A DNA stretch of 64,000 nt. Source: Apoda limacodes (lineage: Eukaryota > Arthropoda > Insecta > Lepidoptera > Limacodidae). Shown piece after piece: positions 10,766 to 21,950 of this stretch. Location of the stretch: the NCBI GenBank assembly GCA_946406115.1, contig OX291544.1, positions 30,397,521-30,461,520 on the forward strand. The letters run 5' to 3'. The notes under the pieces were generated by a model. It did not search any database, had not been told where the DNA came from, and saw only the letters and a list, made by a program, of their open reading frames with translations. Numbering within the stretch: position 1 is the first letter of the stretch; each line of letters opens with the position of its first letter. A program made the position numbers and the translations under genes.

Positions 10766-12469
10766 TTATAACTTCCGAGCGATATTTTAGAATATCAAAA
10801 AGCGTTTTAACAAAATGTGAAATTTAAACACATTGACATGGACACATTTGAGTATGTGTTTGTGCCTATGTATCTATGTATGTGTTTGCGTATGTGTGTG
10901 CGGGTACACGTTTAAATATGAAAATATTTGAATCATTATGAAGGTATTTTGTGAATTGCCGTTAAAAATCGTGAAATAAAATCGTACCTCGCGATTCGAC
11001 GAATGTCTGGGTGAGGCATGTACATTTCATCAGATACATTCAAAAACGGCGGAATTACAAGGCTGTGACATACTGACGGATAGAAATGACGACGAATCTA
11101 TAAGGTTTCCGTTTTGCCATTTGGCTATGGAATCTTAAAAGCCACACACACTCACACACAGAAATTAAGCCAGAAATAGTCACAAATGATGAGGTTCAGA
11201 ATTTGTGACAAAGGGATAAAGGTTCTCAAAACGTAAAAAACCCACACATTTGGCAGTTTTGATTTTCAGACCCAATAAAGTTGTCAATGAGAAGTTGTCA
11301 AATTTCAAAAACCAACAACCAATTCTTCTTCACAGAAATTTTTATACACATTTTTTTTTGTAACTGTAACTTACTCATATTCTGTAGAGTTATTCTCTCT
11401 GCCTGACTAAATTTGGTGAGATTCTATTAGTTGACGAAAGCTATAAGATCAGCAGAAAGTGAAAGCTTAATAGAATGTAAAAGTTTGATTCAAAAAAAGT
11501 TAAATGCTAAAGTGGGCAACAGCAATAGGTGAAAATATGTTTATTTAATATCCAATTTGTGCAAAAGATATCATTCGATGTGATAGCTGATAAATAATAA
11601 TACGTTTAGTGGCTTTTTATGTAAATGAGGTAATTATTCAAATTAAAATGATACGCATCACATATAGTACTAAAATTTTAATAAAAAGGGAAACTCACTG
11701 TTTGTAAACATTTAAATTTCTAATTTATGTGTGTATTATGGTAAAATAGGCCAGTGACCTCATTTTAACAACGCATTTAAGAATAAAGCACAGTTTCATC
11801 AGTTTTACCCGATAATGCTTGATTGACATGTATCTATGAGTAACTTAACGGTTTTAATCCCCAACTGGGGGTATCCAGAGGCTGGATAAATAGCCACATC
11901 ATAAACAGATTGATCACGGTATAAGTTATCTCACTTGATTATTTCATACACGTGTATGGTAATACACGATATCTTGATACTGATTATTGATCCTGTAAGT
12001 GCTTCACGAGCTCTATCCAATGGTATCTAAAATGGTTTATGAAATAAACCGTAGATCTTAGTATTTGATATTAATTTCTAAGTGACACCTTCACGTATTG
12101 CTGAGAAACTTTTGATAGACAAACTGACAGACAGACAACGAAGTGATCATATTACACTAAAAACTAAGAGTAATATTCGAATACAACTTCTGACGAGGGA
12201 CTAACGCAGCAGAAACGCCACGTAAGGATTGATCCTGTGCTTGGAGAGGATATGGCTAAAAAACGCACCGTGCGTTTTTGATAAGTGGAAACTTTGACCT
12301 GAAAAATGAACCACGAGTAAAACCAGCCACTAAGGTAAATAACAATGTTGAAGGTGATGGTGAAAGCCGATCCATGTCAAACTACTAACTAGAATTAGCG
12401 GCATCGTTTGACGTAAGTTCACACAGAGATTTATCAAAAATGTTTAAATGATCTTCCTATTGGATGCCA
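10766..12469. other. Intergenic with SINE tail fragments
   Basis: Contains a + strand SINE tail at 11045-11135 (ggctgtgacatactgacgg ... ccgttttgccatttggctat) and another scrap at 12110-12160 (gacaaactgacagacagacaacg). A GT/TG-rich patch is at 10840-10910. No coding region is seen. Confidence 0.45.
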
Positions 12470-13560
12470 ATTATTTTTTTATACCACTAAGGTGACAAAA
12501 AAGTCTATGGTCTGCCTGATAAGGTAAGCGGTCACCGAAGCCAATGGACGCTTGCAACTCAAAGGGTATCACTCGCGCGTTGCTGACCCTTCAAAAATCT
12601 AATAACTTCTTCCTTAAAGAACCCCATACTGTAGTCCTAAGAGAAAACCTTGGCAGGGAGCTCATTCCACAACCCAAACGCGAGAGGAAGTTTCTCTAAA
12701 GCCACACTGTCTGCGACCATTTCGGTTGGAAAGTGAAAAATATAAATCCCTGCGGTGAGATGGTAAAAAGTAGCCGTGGGCATCATTTCGAACAATTGTA
12801 CAGAACACCCCCATTGTACAAGCGGTAGAACACATACAGGGAGGCAAAGTCTCCTCAGACTTGGCTCGATACGGAAAGTGAGTTTGGGATCATCGACAAT
12901 TCTCACAGCCCGTCGTTGAACTGAGTCAAAATGGCCAAACTGGTATCCAAGTGCGCCCGTCCAGAGATGGCAGCAGTACTCCTTATGGGGCTGAAATTGC
13001 GACTTGTACACGAACCTGTAGCACTGCTTCGCTCTGTTGAGTACTCCAAGTTTTTAAGACACCGCTACACCTTATCTTGCAAATGATCTCGGAACTTAAC
13101 ATCGTTGGAGATGTCAACATGAAGGATCCTAATAATTTTGGAGATGGAGAGTGGAGTGTTCTGGAAATGTAAGACCACAGTGAATGAGATTATCTTAACG
13201 GTGAACGCGCAGACTTTTGTCTATGTAGGGTTGAATCGGTTAGCTACCCATTTGCATAAACCCTTGGGCACTGCGTAAAACCGTAATTTCGATAAAAGAT
13301 CCCGGTGCCAAACCCGATCGAACGCCTTCGCTTTGTCCAATCTACATGCCAATGCCTCCGCCTGACACAATGGCTAGTACCCATCGGTGTTTGAGATAAA
13401 CTAGAACCAGTAGAGCGTCCGCGGCAAAACCCATATTGACGGTCACTGACTAGCTCGTGTTTTTGTAGGTATCTTAGAAGCTGTGTATTAATTACATGCT
13501 CCATTACTTTGGAGAGAAGGGAGGTAATAGCGATAAATATATAAAACTGTATGGACAACC
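12470..13560 (-). pseudogene. Second decayed jockey/CR1-like LINE remnant
   Basis: The minus strand carries part of the reverse transcriptase at 13558-13380 (SLLSKVMEHVINTQLLRYLQ, then SDRQYGFCRGRST) and the C-terminal region at 13011-12637 (CCHLWTGALGYQF, DSVQRRAVRIVDDP, LEKLPLAFGLWNELPA). Between them the frame is broken and apparently deleted, because catalytic blocks are missing. The 3' non-coding end (gataaggtaagcggtcaccg, 12510-12540) resembles 3' ends of such elements in moths. A short scrap with similar words (cgctctgttgagtac) recurs at 15040-15110. Confidence 0.75.
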
Positions 13561-13689
13561 TACCTTGATTAAATAAAGATATTTCATTCTACAAATAAAT
13601 TGATTTTAATTTCACTAAAAAACTGCAAATTCATTCTTAAATACCTAATTTTACCATTTTCACGTCAAAGCAAAAACAACAAAACATGT

Positions 13690-13860
13690 TTCTTTTATTT
13701 TAATATTTGTTAGGAAATGCGCCATTTTAACACATATGGTGAAAATTTTAAGGCTTTTTCGCTTAAAGGTCCGTCCACTTACAGACAGGCAGAGTGTGGG
13801 CTTAGCAATAGGGCCCCGTTGAAACCCGTTCGTTGGGTAAGAAACCCTAAAAATACGTAG
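13690..13860 (+). repeat. 5S-SINE family, 3' part only
   Basis: Carries the tail order seen in the full copy at 2665-3150: 'acacatatggtgaaaatttt', 'aggtccgtccacttacagac', 'gtgtgggcttagcaatag', 'ggccccgttg' and 'gaaaccctaaaaata'. It is a truncated copy lacking the 5S-like region. Confidence 0.55.
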
Positions 13861-15595
13861 GTTTTGTTAATTTTGTAAAAACATTAAGTTATTATTGTAT
13901 TAAAATTATTTTTTGCGGACATTCAATCAAAATTTGTCTTGCTTAGTGAAAATATGTGGCATGGCCGTTTTGTCCGGCCATGTGACGATAGCGAAATAGC
14001 CAAGCACATAACTTATATTGACTTAGGTGTAGAGTTTGTGAAGTTAGGGCATGAAAGAGTTGGGGAGTGTAGAGTTAGAAGCTTGGCTCTACATGAGATC
14101 TGATAAATTTTAGACAGTACGAGCCATATGGTCTCGTTTTGGCAACATTTTACATGAAAATGTTTTAGGTGGGATTATTTTTAGTTCTAAAAGCACTTTA
14201 CAGGTTGCTAAAGGCATTATAAGTGTCGTGTCGTGTTACATCAGACGATAAGGTGTGAAGGTATACACATGATATTCTGGCAAGTAATGGAAAAATTATG
14301 GCTTCGATAATAATGTTACGATGCATCACCTCACAACACAATTATGAACCTGGCTCAACCCATATCTTACGCCATCTTTTTGTGCCAAGGCTGTGCGACA
14401 GGAGTGAGATCCGTACAAATAATTGTAACCACTAAACGCATGTTGTTAAGTTTTATATGACCACGAAGTTCTATCCAAGCAAACCACAAAACGATGTAAC
14501 CTAGAATTGTAAAAATACTAGTGTTGGGATGGATTTTTATCGATGACGAAACACGGAGTCGATGTATATGCGTTTAAGGTTGGAATTTTGTTTGTGTTTA
14601 CGTATGTTTGTTACCATCTTGTGAAAAAACAGCTACACTGATTTTGATACAGTTTGGTGCATTAAATTGGTAACACCGTAGAGTAGGTTTTTAGTAATCG
14701 TTTTATCGTCATTTAGTACGTATATAAGCCAAGGTGCTGCAGAAGATGTTTTTTTTTTTAAAAATAAAGATATATTTTATTGCGGTTGCTTGTCTCTCTA
14801 AGAGCAGGTTGTGTGTCATGTTTTACGGTTGTAAGCTACTAGATGTGTTTCTGTAAAACGCTTGACCACTAAGCTAGCTACTTTATGTCAACGTTTATTT
14901 AGTATAGCTTCTGCCAGCGGCTTCGTCCGCCCTTAATTTCGTTACCGGCGTAAGTTCTTACGGCAACTCCTCAATTATAAAAAAAAAACAAACAAATCAA
15001 ACATTGCGACTTGTAAAGCAGCAACCTCGGCCTCGACGTGAAGTACTGCCTCGCTCTGTTGAGTACACCTAGTTTTTTGGACGCCAGCTGCACCTTGTTG
15101 ACCCTTTTCTGATAATGAAATTGTCAAATCAAACTGAAAAATAAGTGAAACCGCGGGCAAAAGCTAGTTATTGATAGATCTTTTTCAATTTCTTAAATTT
15201 CAATTGTTCTTAATGTTTTCTAAATAATCTTTGTGTCAAAAATATTTCAAAATTGTTTTCTTAATTTTCCTCAGCTAGATTTACAGTATTTTGGATATTT
15301 CTCCGTTAATCGATTAGGTGTAGGTGGTGTTAAAACGGCTGATGCTTACGTATTAAACATCAAATTCAACCTCACAATTTAGAATGACTTACCGAGAGTG
15401 TAAATACACTTCCGGACACATCTATCGACCCACCATGGGTTATAAGTTTTGATCGACTCATGGGACGACTTAAAGAGGTGTATTCTGGGTTGCCCGTGAC
15501 CTCCACTGACAATTCAGAAACTGAAAACAGCCCTAGTGGAGGAATATGTTACTACTGATTACTCTTATGCTTTATCACAAGAAAGCTGTCGTAGA
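13861..15595. other. Intergenic with small repeat scraps
   Basis: A minus-strand Helitron-like end is at 14915-14960 (rc: gacgaagccgctggcagaag). A LINE scrap related to 13021-13080 is at 15003-15110, and a + strand Helitron-like end (accgcgggcaaaagctagtt) is at about 15150. The rest, including 14000-14900 and 15300-15590, shows no gene. Confidence 0.4.
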
Positions 15596-16049
15596 TAGAT
15601 AAATATAGATAAATATTTTATTGAGACTAAACATTTGTTTTCTTACAAAGTCCAGCAGTAGTCTAATCCTTCATCAAGGCGGATACTCGACTTTATTGCT
15701 GCAATTCTTTTTTTGCAATATTCTTTCTGGAAATAGAATGATAATAGAAATGGGAATTTTAATCAATAGCATACGAAAAAGATGACAAAATGTACCAGTT
15801 TCATAACTGCATAAAAACTTTTTGCTCATCTGAACATTTATTTTTAGGTATGGGCGACCAAAAATTAAAACACAAAGTGGGCCGGTAGTGTATTTAACAA
15901 AAATTTAAAACTAAAACGTTGTTGACAAATTTTCACACACTTTCGTTTTTGCTTTATTGATTAGAAAGACAGATACTATTTAATACTAAATAATAGGATA
16001 GTGGAATATTTAGAATACAAATAAGGTACTATATAAATAATAACAAATT
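15596..16049. other. Intergenic; possible LINE 3' end
   Basis: 'agataaatattttattgaga' and following words resemble AT-rich 3' ends of moth LINEs (compare 42880-42960 and 55580-55620). Nothing else is recognised. Confidence 0.3.
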
Positions 16050-16345
16050 CCATGGTGGCCTAGGGATTTCGATTTCATTTTGCGTCCTGAAAGGCGAAGG
16101 TTTGAACCCTTGCGTGGTATCAATGAGTCCTTTTTTTAATTTCTCAAGTACATTAATTATGCTCACCACTGGATTATCGGTGGAAGAAAATATTGCGAGG
16201 AAACTTGCACACGTCAAAGCAAAAATAGACATATGTGAAGTCTACAATCCGCACTGGGCCCTCGTATGTACTATGGTCCAAATAACCCCCGGTGAGAGCA
16301 GGCCGTTCCCCAACAGTGGGGACGGATTAAGAAAGAAAGTATATA
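16050..16345 (+). repeat. tRNA-headed lepidopteran SINE, + strand
   Basis: The head has an A-box-like 'ggtggcctaggg' and a B box 'ggtttgaaccc'. The body carries hallmark words of moth SINEs: 'accactggattatcggtgga', 'gaggaaacttgcac', 'tgtgaagtctacaatccgca', 'ctgggccctcgtatgtacta' and 'gagcaggccgttccc'. A short open frame on either strand across it is a by-product. Confidence 0.7.
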
Positions 16346-17215
16346 AAAGATACAAATTCAATTTGAGAAATTAACTAAAATGACATAAATTATTATTTTA
16401 TCAGCATCCTAAATTTAGGATTGTGCTTGGAATTGAATTTTTACATAGAATACTTTTACAGTTATACCTAAATACATAATTTCCGAAGATGCAGGTGCTT
16501 GACACTTAGTGATCTCATTTAATTATTATATAAAAAAGCTCTTATGCATCCGGCTATGGCGATACGTTATGATAAATAATGCTTGAAAATCAATTAAAGG
16601 CGAGCCAAGGAACGTGTTCGGAAATTGAATCACTTGATCGTTCCAAAAGCGCACTATTTCACTTTTATATCAACAATTAAATAGTAATACGGCTTTTATA
16701 AGTTTTCTACCAGTTTTACAAAAAGAACCCTGTTACCTACTTACTTACCTTGTACATAACCGTATTTTTCAAAATAAATTATGTTCTAATATAAATTAAT
16801 ATATAAATTAATATTAAAACATAACTATTATTATTATAGAACTCGGGTCTTAACGCCATGCACGTAAGTACGTATACGGAAACGTACCTGTATTGGGTGC
16901 CGACGTTTCGACAAGGATTGTACCTTATCGTGGTCACGGCTGTAGAGTACAGCATGAGTGAAAAACGCGAAAGTTTAAAATAACTAAAACATAACTAATT
17001 TGAAAGAAAAAATTCTATCTTTCTAATTAGTTATGTTTGTAGGTATATCTTCACGGTTTTTATCCTCAGAAGAGGGTAACCAGTGGCTGACAGCCTCTCT
17101 TCACTAACCACTTTAGTCCTTAGTGTATCAGGTGAGCCTATCGCTGTAGCACTGCTTTTAATGTGGTGTAATTTATTTTTAGGGTATATTTTGACGTAAA
17201 AAGGTATATTATGAT
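16346..17215. other. Intergenic with a 'cgacgtttcg' repeat
   Basis: At 16855-16990 there is a block with 'gtgccgacgtttcgacaagg' and 'tcgtggtcacggctg'. The word 'ccgacgtttcgactgactt' recurs at 19688, so this is a dispersed family of unknown class. No gene is seen. Confidence 0.4.
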
Positions 17216-17426
17216 TATAGCACGGACGCTTAGCAGGCATAATTTCGTTCAATGACCGGTAACTAAGTGTCTGGAGAACGCGCATTATTATTTGCCGTTG
17301 CGCTCCTCTATGACAGCGGTCATCGCATCTGTGTGAGTGCGATTGAAAATAATTATGAGCGTGCAACAGAGACAAATAGTGACCGGTCATTGAACGAAAT
17401 TCTTCCATCTTCGCGTCCGTGCTATA
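17216..17426. mobile_element. 211-bp MITE with long inverted arms
   Basis: The ends are tatagcacggacgc and its inverse, gcgtccgtgctata. Inside them a perfect 20-bp inverted pair is at 17241-17260 and 17382-17401 (aatttcgttcaatgaccggt). The arms run about 47 bp each with a few mismatches. A TA at each edge would fit a Tc1/mariner-type target site. It is non-coding; the minus-strand open frame crossing it is not a gene. Confidence 0.65.
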
Positions 17427-18841
17427 GTAAATAGTAGTAAGATAAGTCGTCTTTTCGAATGAATTTCCTTTTAGCACGTTACAATATTGGTAGGTAGATG
17501 ACAGCTAGACTAAAAATAGTGTCCGACTGTGTTTACGTCAAAGCAGTGCTAGGTCACGGCCAAATATGTAGTGCAGTGTGGGTTTTATTCTTTTTTAACA
17601 AATTATATTTCCATGTCTTTTGAAATGTTTGACGCTTCTTACACATACTAACATTATACATGCGGAAGTGTATCTGTCTGTTACCTGCTCAACTGATCTC
17701 GATGAAATGTAGCAAAAGAATAGTTTACTCTGGCTATTTAAAAACGTGAAGTGTGAATCAAATTAGTACACAGATGGTTAAAATTAATTGGTTGGCTGAT
17801 TGTAATAAAAATTGAAGAGTATAGGGAAGGGATTAATTAATTAAGCACATCTACTTAAAAAAAGAGGTGTGTGAGTCAAATTCGCGTCAAGACTTAATTG
17901 AGCCGCTGCGCCGATTTTATTGAAATTTTGAACAGGGATTGGGACCTTGGGTTACGATTACCAATTTAACATGGTCAAATTAGCGCAGAGTAAATAAGAA
18001 TTTCGATTGAACTGCTAAGCTGTTTTTGGTGAAATTTAGAATACGGTAACCTTAGGGAAGGGCATCTACTTTAAAAATATCTACTTTAAGCTAAGTAAGG
18101 GTTTAGTACTGAATGAAAATTCAAACTTTTTAACGGACATTAAAAAGATACATTTTGGTAAAAACGATCAGCGAGTTTTAAAATTTGGTATAGGAATAGC
18201 TTATTGAAAAACGATATATAACATTAAAAACGTCAAGTCTCATTCGAATAAACATACTTTTGAGAGTTTCGTTACTACGAATTAAAAAACTTAAAGCAGT
18301 TTAAACGGACTTAATAAAAGTTTTTGAAAATAAACATATAAATCGAAAAAATAGATTGCTTATCACTCACGTCACTGTTATATTTTGGACAAAATGTGTA
18401 GTTTCTATAATGGCAGTCCAATTGTATATGTATATTTTTTTATGTAAATTGTACTGTATATCATCAATAAATGAATTGTATTTACCAATAAAACAATCAA
18501 CGAAGTTTAGCGACGTCATTGGTCGTGATCAAGGGTGGCCGCTTAGTATAATAAATAGGTATCACGTTAAATCATCGGTCGTGGCAATGTTGTCCTATAA
18601 CAGCAGTGGTGAAGCCAAGTCAGAGACCTTACTGGGCTTGAAAACTCTGACAATCGAGTGGCCACTAGTTCGACTAACGTGATCCAAATCACACTGGGTC
18701 AGCGTTGTATACTTTAACCCTGCAGTCAGGCTTGCAACGTCTTAAGCACACCTACACTTTATGGTTCACGATAATTATATATTTTAAAGATAATATTGTT
18801 AACAAGTCGCAATCTCATAAATATTATATGAGGTATAATCT
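17427..18841. other. Intergenic with duplicated Helitron-like body fragments
   Basis: 17880-18110 contains two related blocks, each with 'attttattgaaattttgaac' or 'tttttggtgaaatttagaat' followed by 'aacctt' and 'taag'-type words, like the body of the Helitron-type repeats. The + strand frame at 18356-18682 has no family resemblance. Confidence 0.35.
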
Positions 18842-19664
18842 ATCTATACATATAAAATGCTTTGTCCTGAATGACTGACGGCACAGTCTAAATCGCTGAT
18901 TGTAGAGACCTGAAACTTGGAGGGTGTGTTTTTTGTGTGATGTAGGCATCGATTTTCCTAAAGGGTCAACTGCGAGTAGGCCTCGCGCAATAAGGGTAAA
19001 CCAATTGTAATAAAATTAGTACAAATCTTTCAGAATAGGTTGGTACGGTAGTTGTTTTAAAAAACCGGCCAAGTGCGAGTTGGACTCGCGCACCGAGGCT
19101 ACCACCATTTATGTAATCTACAAACACAAACAAAAAAAAAATTATTTGAGTTGTTAATGAAAGGTAAATTGCGGTTTACGATTTATGATGTATTAAAAAA
19201 AAAATTACTAGATCTCGTTCAAACCAATTTTCGGTGGAAGTTTGCATGATGATATATTTATATATTATCATATATTTTTTTTTAGGTTTGTCATTCACTT
19301 ATTTTAGAAATAACAGCCCCCCCCTCCCCACACACACATTTTACCACTTTGGAAGTGTCTCTCGCGCAAACTATTCAGTTAAGACAAAAATTATATTAGA
19401 AACCTCAATATCATTTTTGAAGACCTATCCATAGACACACGTATAGGTTTGATAAAAAAAAAGTCAATTCTAAGTATGGGGAACCCAAAAAAATTTATTG
19501 TACTTACCACGTTTCATCAGTATAGTTCTTATAGTTTCAGAAAAAGTGGCTGTGACATACGGACGGACAGACAGACAGACAAGACGAATCTATAAGGGTT
19601 CCGTTTTTTGCCATTTGGCTACGGAACTTTAAAAAAGAAACAACGTTGCCCGGTCAGCTAGTAT
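18842..19664 (+). mobile_element. Helitron-like repeat interrupted by a SINE
   Basis: The left end is tctatacatataaaatgc and the right end is cgttgcccggtcagctagt, both characteristic of short lepidopteran Helitron-like repeats (TC...CTAGT with no target duplication). The middle (19058-19632) belongs to another family, so the element appears to have received an insertion. No Rep/helicase coding sequence is present. Confidence 0.55.
19058..19632 (+). repeat. SINE with 'ccggccaagtgcgag' head nested in the Helitron-like repeat
   Basis: Starts ccggccaagtgcgagttgga ctcgcgcaccgagg and ends with 'tgtgacatacggacggacag', 'acagacagacaagacg', 'gggttccgttttttgccatt' and 'tacggaactttaaaaaag'. Intact head and tail make this the clearest copy of the tail module seen at 1440, 8165 and 11045. 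Confidence 0.65.
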
Positions 19665-21688
19665 ATATATATATATTATATTATTTTCCCCGACGTTTCG
19701 ACTGACTTGCACACTGTATATTGGTAATGAGGAAAAGCTTGCTGCAACCTTATAATAATAATATGATAAGCTTATGATCCATTAAAAGTCGTTAATTTAT
19801 TCTTAATGTTCCTAAGTAAAGGACAAAACAGAATCACGTCCAACCGTCTGTCAACTAATGTTAGAACCTTGTTACAGAGCTTAAATAAAATGTACACCAA
19901 TAGATGATTTAAATTTTTCACGGCATTCGGCGGCCAGTAGAAGAAAACATTAACCACAATATCTTGTCTGCTTTAGTCTCATTTTTAACTTTTTAGTGAA
20001 CTTATAGCTAGATATTTTTATTAAAGATTAATTTTAGCAATAGGAATAACCAGGGAGTACAGGAGGTGTATAATCAAATCTAATAACTTTACAATCTGTT
20101 CACAACTACAACTATTTACTTTACACTTTGTTTACAACTACCGGTGGCATGCATAGAGGTTTTAGTCAGGCTAGGCAAATGCAATATTATAATTGACTTA
20201 CCAAAAAATTGCTGTGTGTTGTCGTGTATACCTACTGTTAATGTTAATTGTGGTATCTCATCCCAAACCCGTAAATAAGCTAGTGAAATAGTCACATCAG
20301 TGTTGTTTTAAATTGTTTTTTTTGGTACATACCTTGTTTTTTCCCTTGTACCACCTACTTTTTACGGTCGTTTACTATAAACACCTAGTCACTACCAACA
20401 TAGTTTGTTTTTGTCACCAAAACAATATCTACTTAATTTTTTTTTTGTACACACACACACATCGCTTTAACTCCTTTCAAAGTTCGTGTTTTCTGTCGTA
20501 ACCTGTATCGTAACACACTTATTATTATAAGAACAAATTAGTGTGTGTTTATTGTATATACACAAAAACAATGGCTACGTTTTTAAAATCAACTAAAGTA
20601 ACTAGGTATGACATACGAAGTAAAACAAAAGAAAAAGTGTCTATTTTTAAATAAGTCGAATAATTACAGCCATTGTTATATCCCGATACTATCGTAAAAC
20701 ATCGTCGAGTTTCGGTCATGTTTGTTTGGTTTCGTATTGACATCTGAAACGCTGTATTAATGCAAGCTGTTCACGGGACATAGTTGGAGATACTTGTCAG
20801 AGATATCGAAGGTTTTTTGTTATTGTGCATGAAAAGCTGACTTTTGATTAGAGGCTCTAACTTCAATCTGTGAAAACTATGCAAATGTAGAACTAACGTT
20901 TATATGGAGGTAAGAGTTGCAATATTTTTTCTCGTTTTACGTAGACGGTAGTGACACAGCCTGTGCAAAGATATACCTACTTGATTGGCAGCTTGTTGTT
21001 TTGTGCATGTGTGAGTGTGTTTGATAGGCCATATCAGAACTCATTATTGTGTGTCTTTGCCATGGAAAAAAGTATCCAAGCCTTCTTCTTCTGTCACCGC
21101 TGTCTACGTGAAAAGCGTAAAAAGTTTTATTCAGAATTGTTAGTGCGATATCTACTGGATAATCTGTAGCTACGTAAAGTACTAAATCAACTCACGACAC
21201 GGCGTTTATTAGACTGATATTTTATACTTACTATTATGTAAAAATGTTAAAAGTTAAATGTTGAATGCTCAAGGGGTAGCCGATGCCTTTCTGCCTATAT
21301 GGAGTGCACGCCACTGACAACTTCTACTACTATTACTTTACAAACTGCTTACAACTACATTATCAATATTACAAACTGTTTACAACTACTACTATTAACT
21401 TTAAAATCTGTTTACAATGCTGAAGTATACGAAAAAAGCGACGTCAAGGAATCCAATTAACTAACTCTTCATAAATAAAAATGAAACATGCTCGTACAAT
21501 ACTTCGTAAATCAACAAATAAGTAAATAGACCGTATTTACATTTATAATTAATTTTAAACTGATGTTTTCGTGGATGTTTAACATTATTACAATAGTCTG
21601 TCCGTGACCACGCTGTATGAACTGTGTCGAAATAACGGAAACAAAATAAAACATAATAATATGAATGACTATGCAGTTGGCTGTTGCA
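19665..21688. other. Intergenic, simple repeats
   Basis: An (at)n run is at 19663-19680 and a 'cgacgtttcg' module at 19688. 'ttacaa-ctg-ttacaactac' words are repeated at 20085-20145 and 21315-21415. No gene is recognised; the short frames are unrelated to any family I know. Confidence 0.4.
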
Positions 21689-21950
21689 GCCATTACTGCT
21701 TCACCGGACTTTTGGGGCGAGACTCTGAAGGAGCCTCAGCCCATATAGCGCCCAACGCTCAAGGGCTCCCCGCGGGGGAAGCCTCGGCTTGGGTTGTCGC
21801 TCTCGGGGGCGTCCCTTCGACCGGCGTGAGTCTCGAACCCGAAGGTGAGTCACCGCCAGGAGGGGAGTTCCCCGTTACGCGGGTACGGTTGCGATTGAGT
21901 GGGGGCGAGAAACGCCCCGGGACTCTTTAATATCGTGGTAAGTCCCCTCT
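21689..21950 (-). repeat. GC-rich retroelement fragment, copy 1
   Basis: About 260 bp of strongly GC-rich DNA shares long stretches with 61222-61480: 'gccattactgcttcaccgga', 'gaaggagcctcagcccatat', 'gcctcggcttgggttgtcgc', 'aacccgaaggtgagtcaccg' and 'ccaggaggggag'. The other copy has a poly(T) at the left side, so the element's sense is the minus strand. Its class is unknown; a LINE 5' region or a SINE are both possible. Confidence 0.6.

Noticed and set aside
17031..17477. 148-residue minus-strand open frame
   Set aside because: It reads across both arms of a MITE and has no recognisable family; the frame is a by-product of the inverted repeat.
18356..18682. 108-residue + strand frame
   Set aside because: No family signature, low-complexity start, and surrounded by repeat debris.
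21604..21930. 108-residue + strand frame with a GC-rich end
   Set aside because: It is the antisense of the GC-rich retroelement copy; openness comes from base composition.
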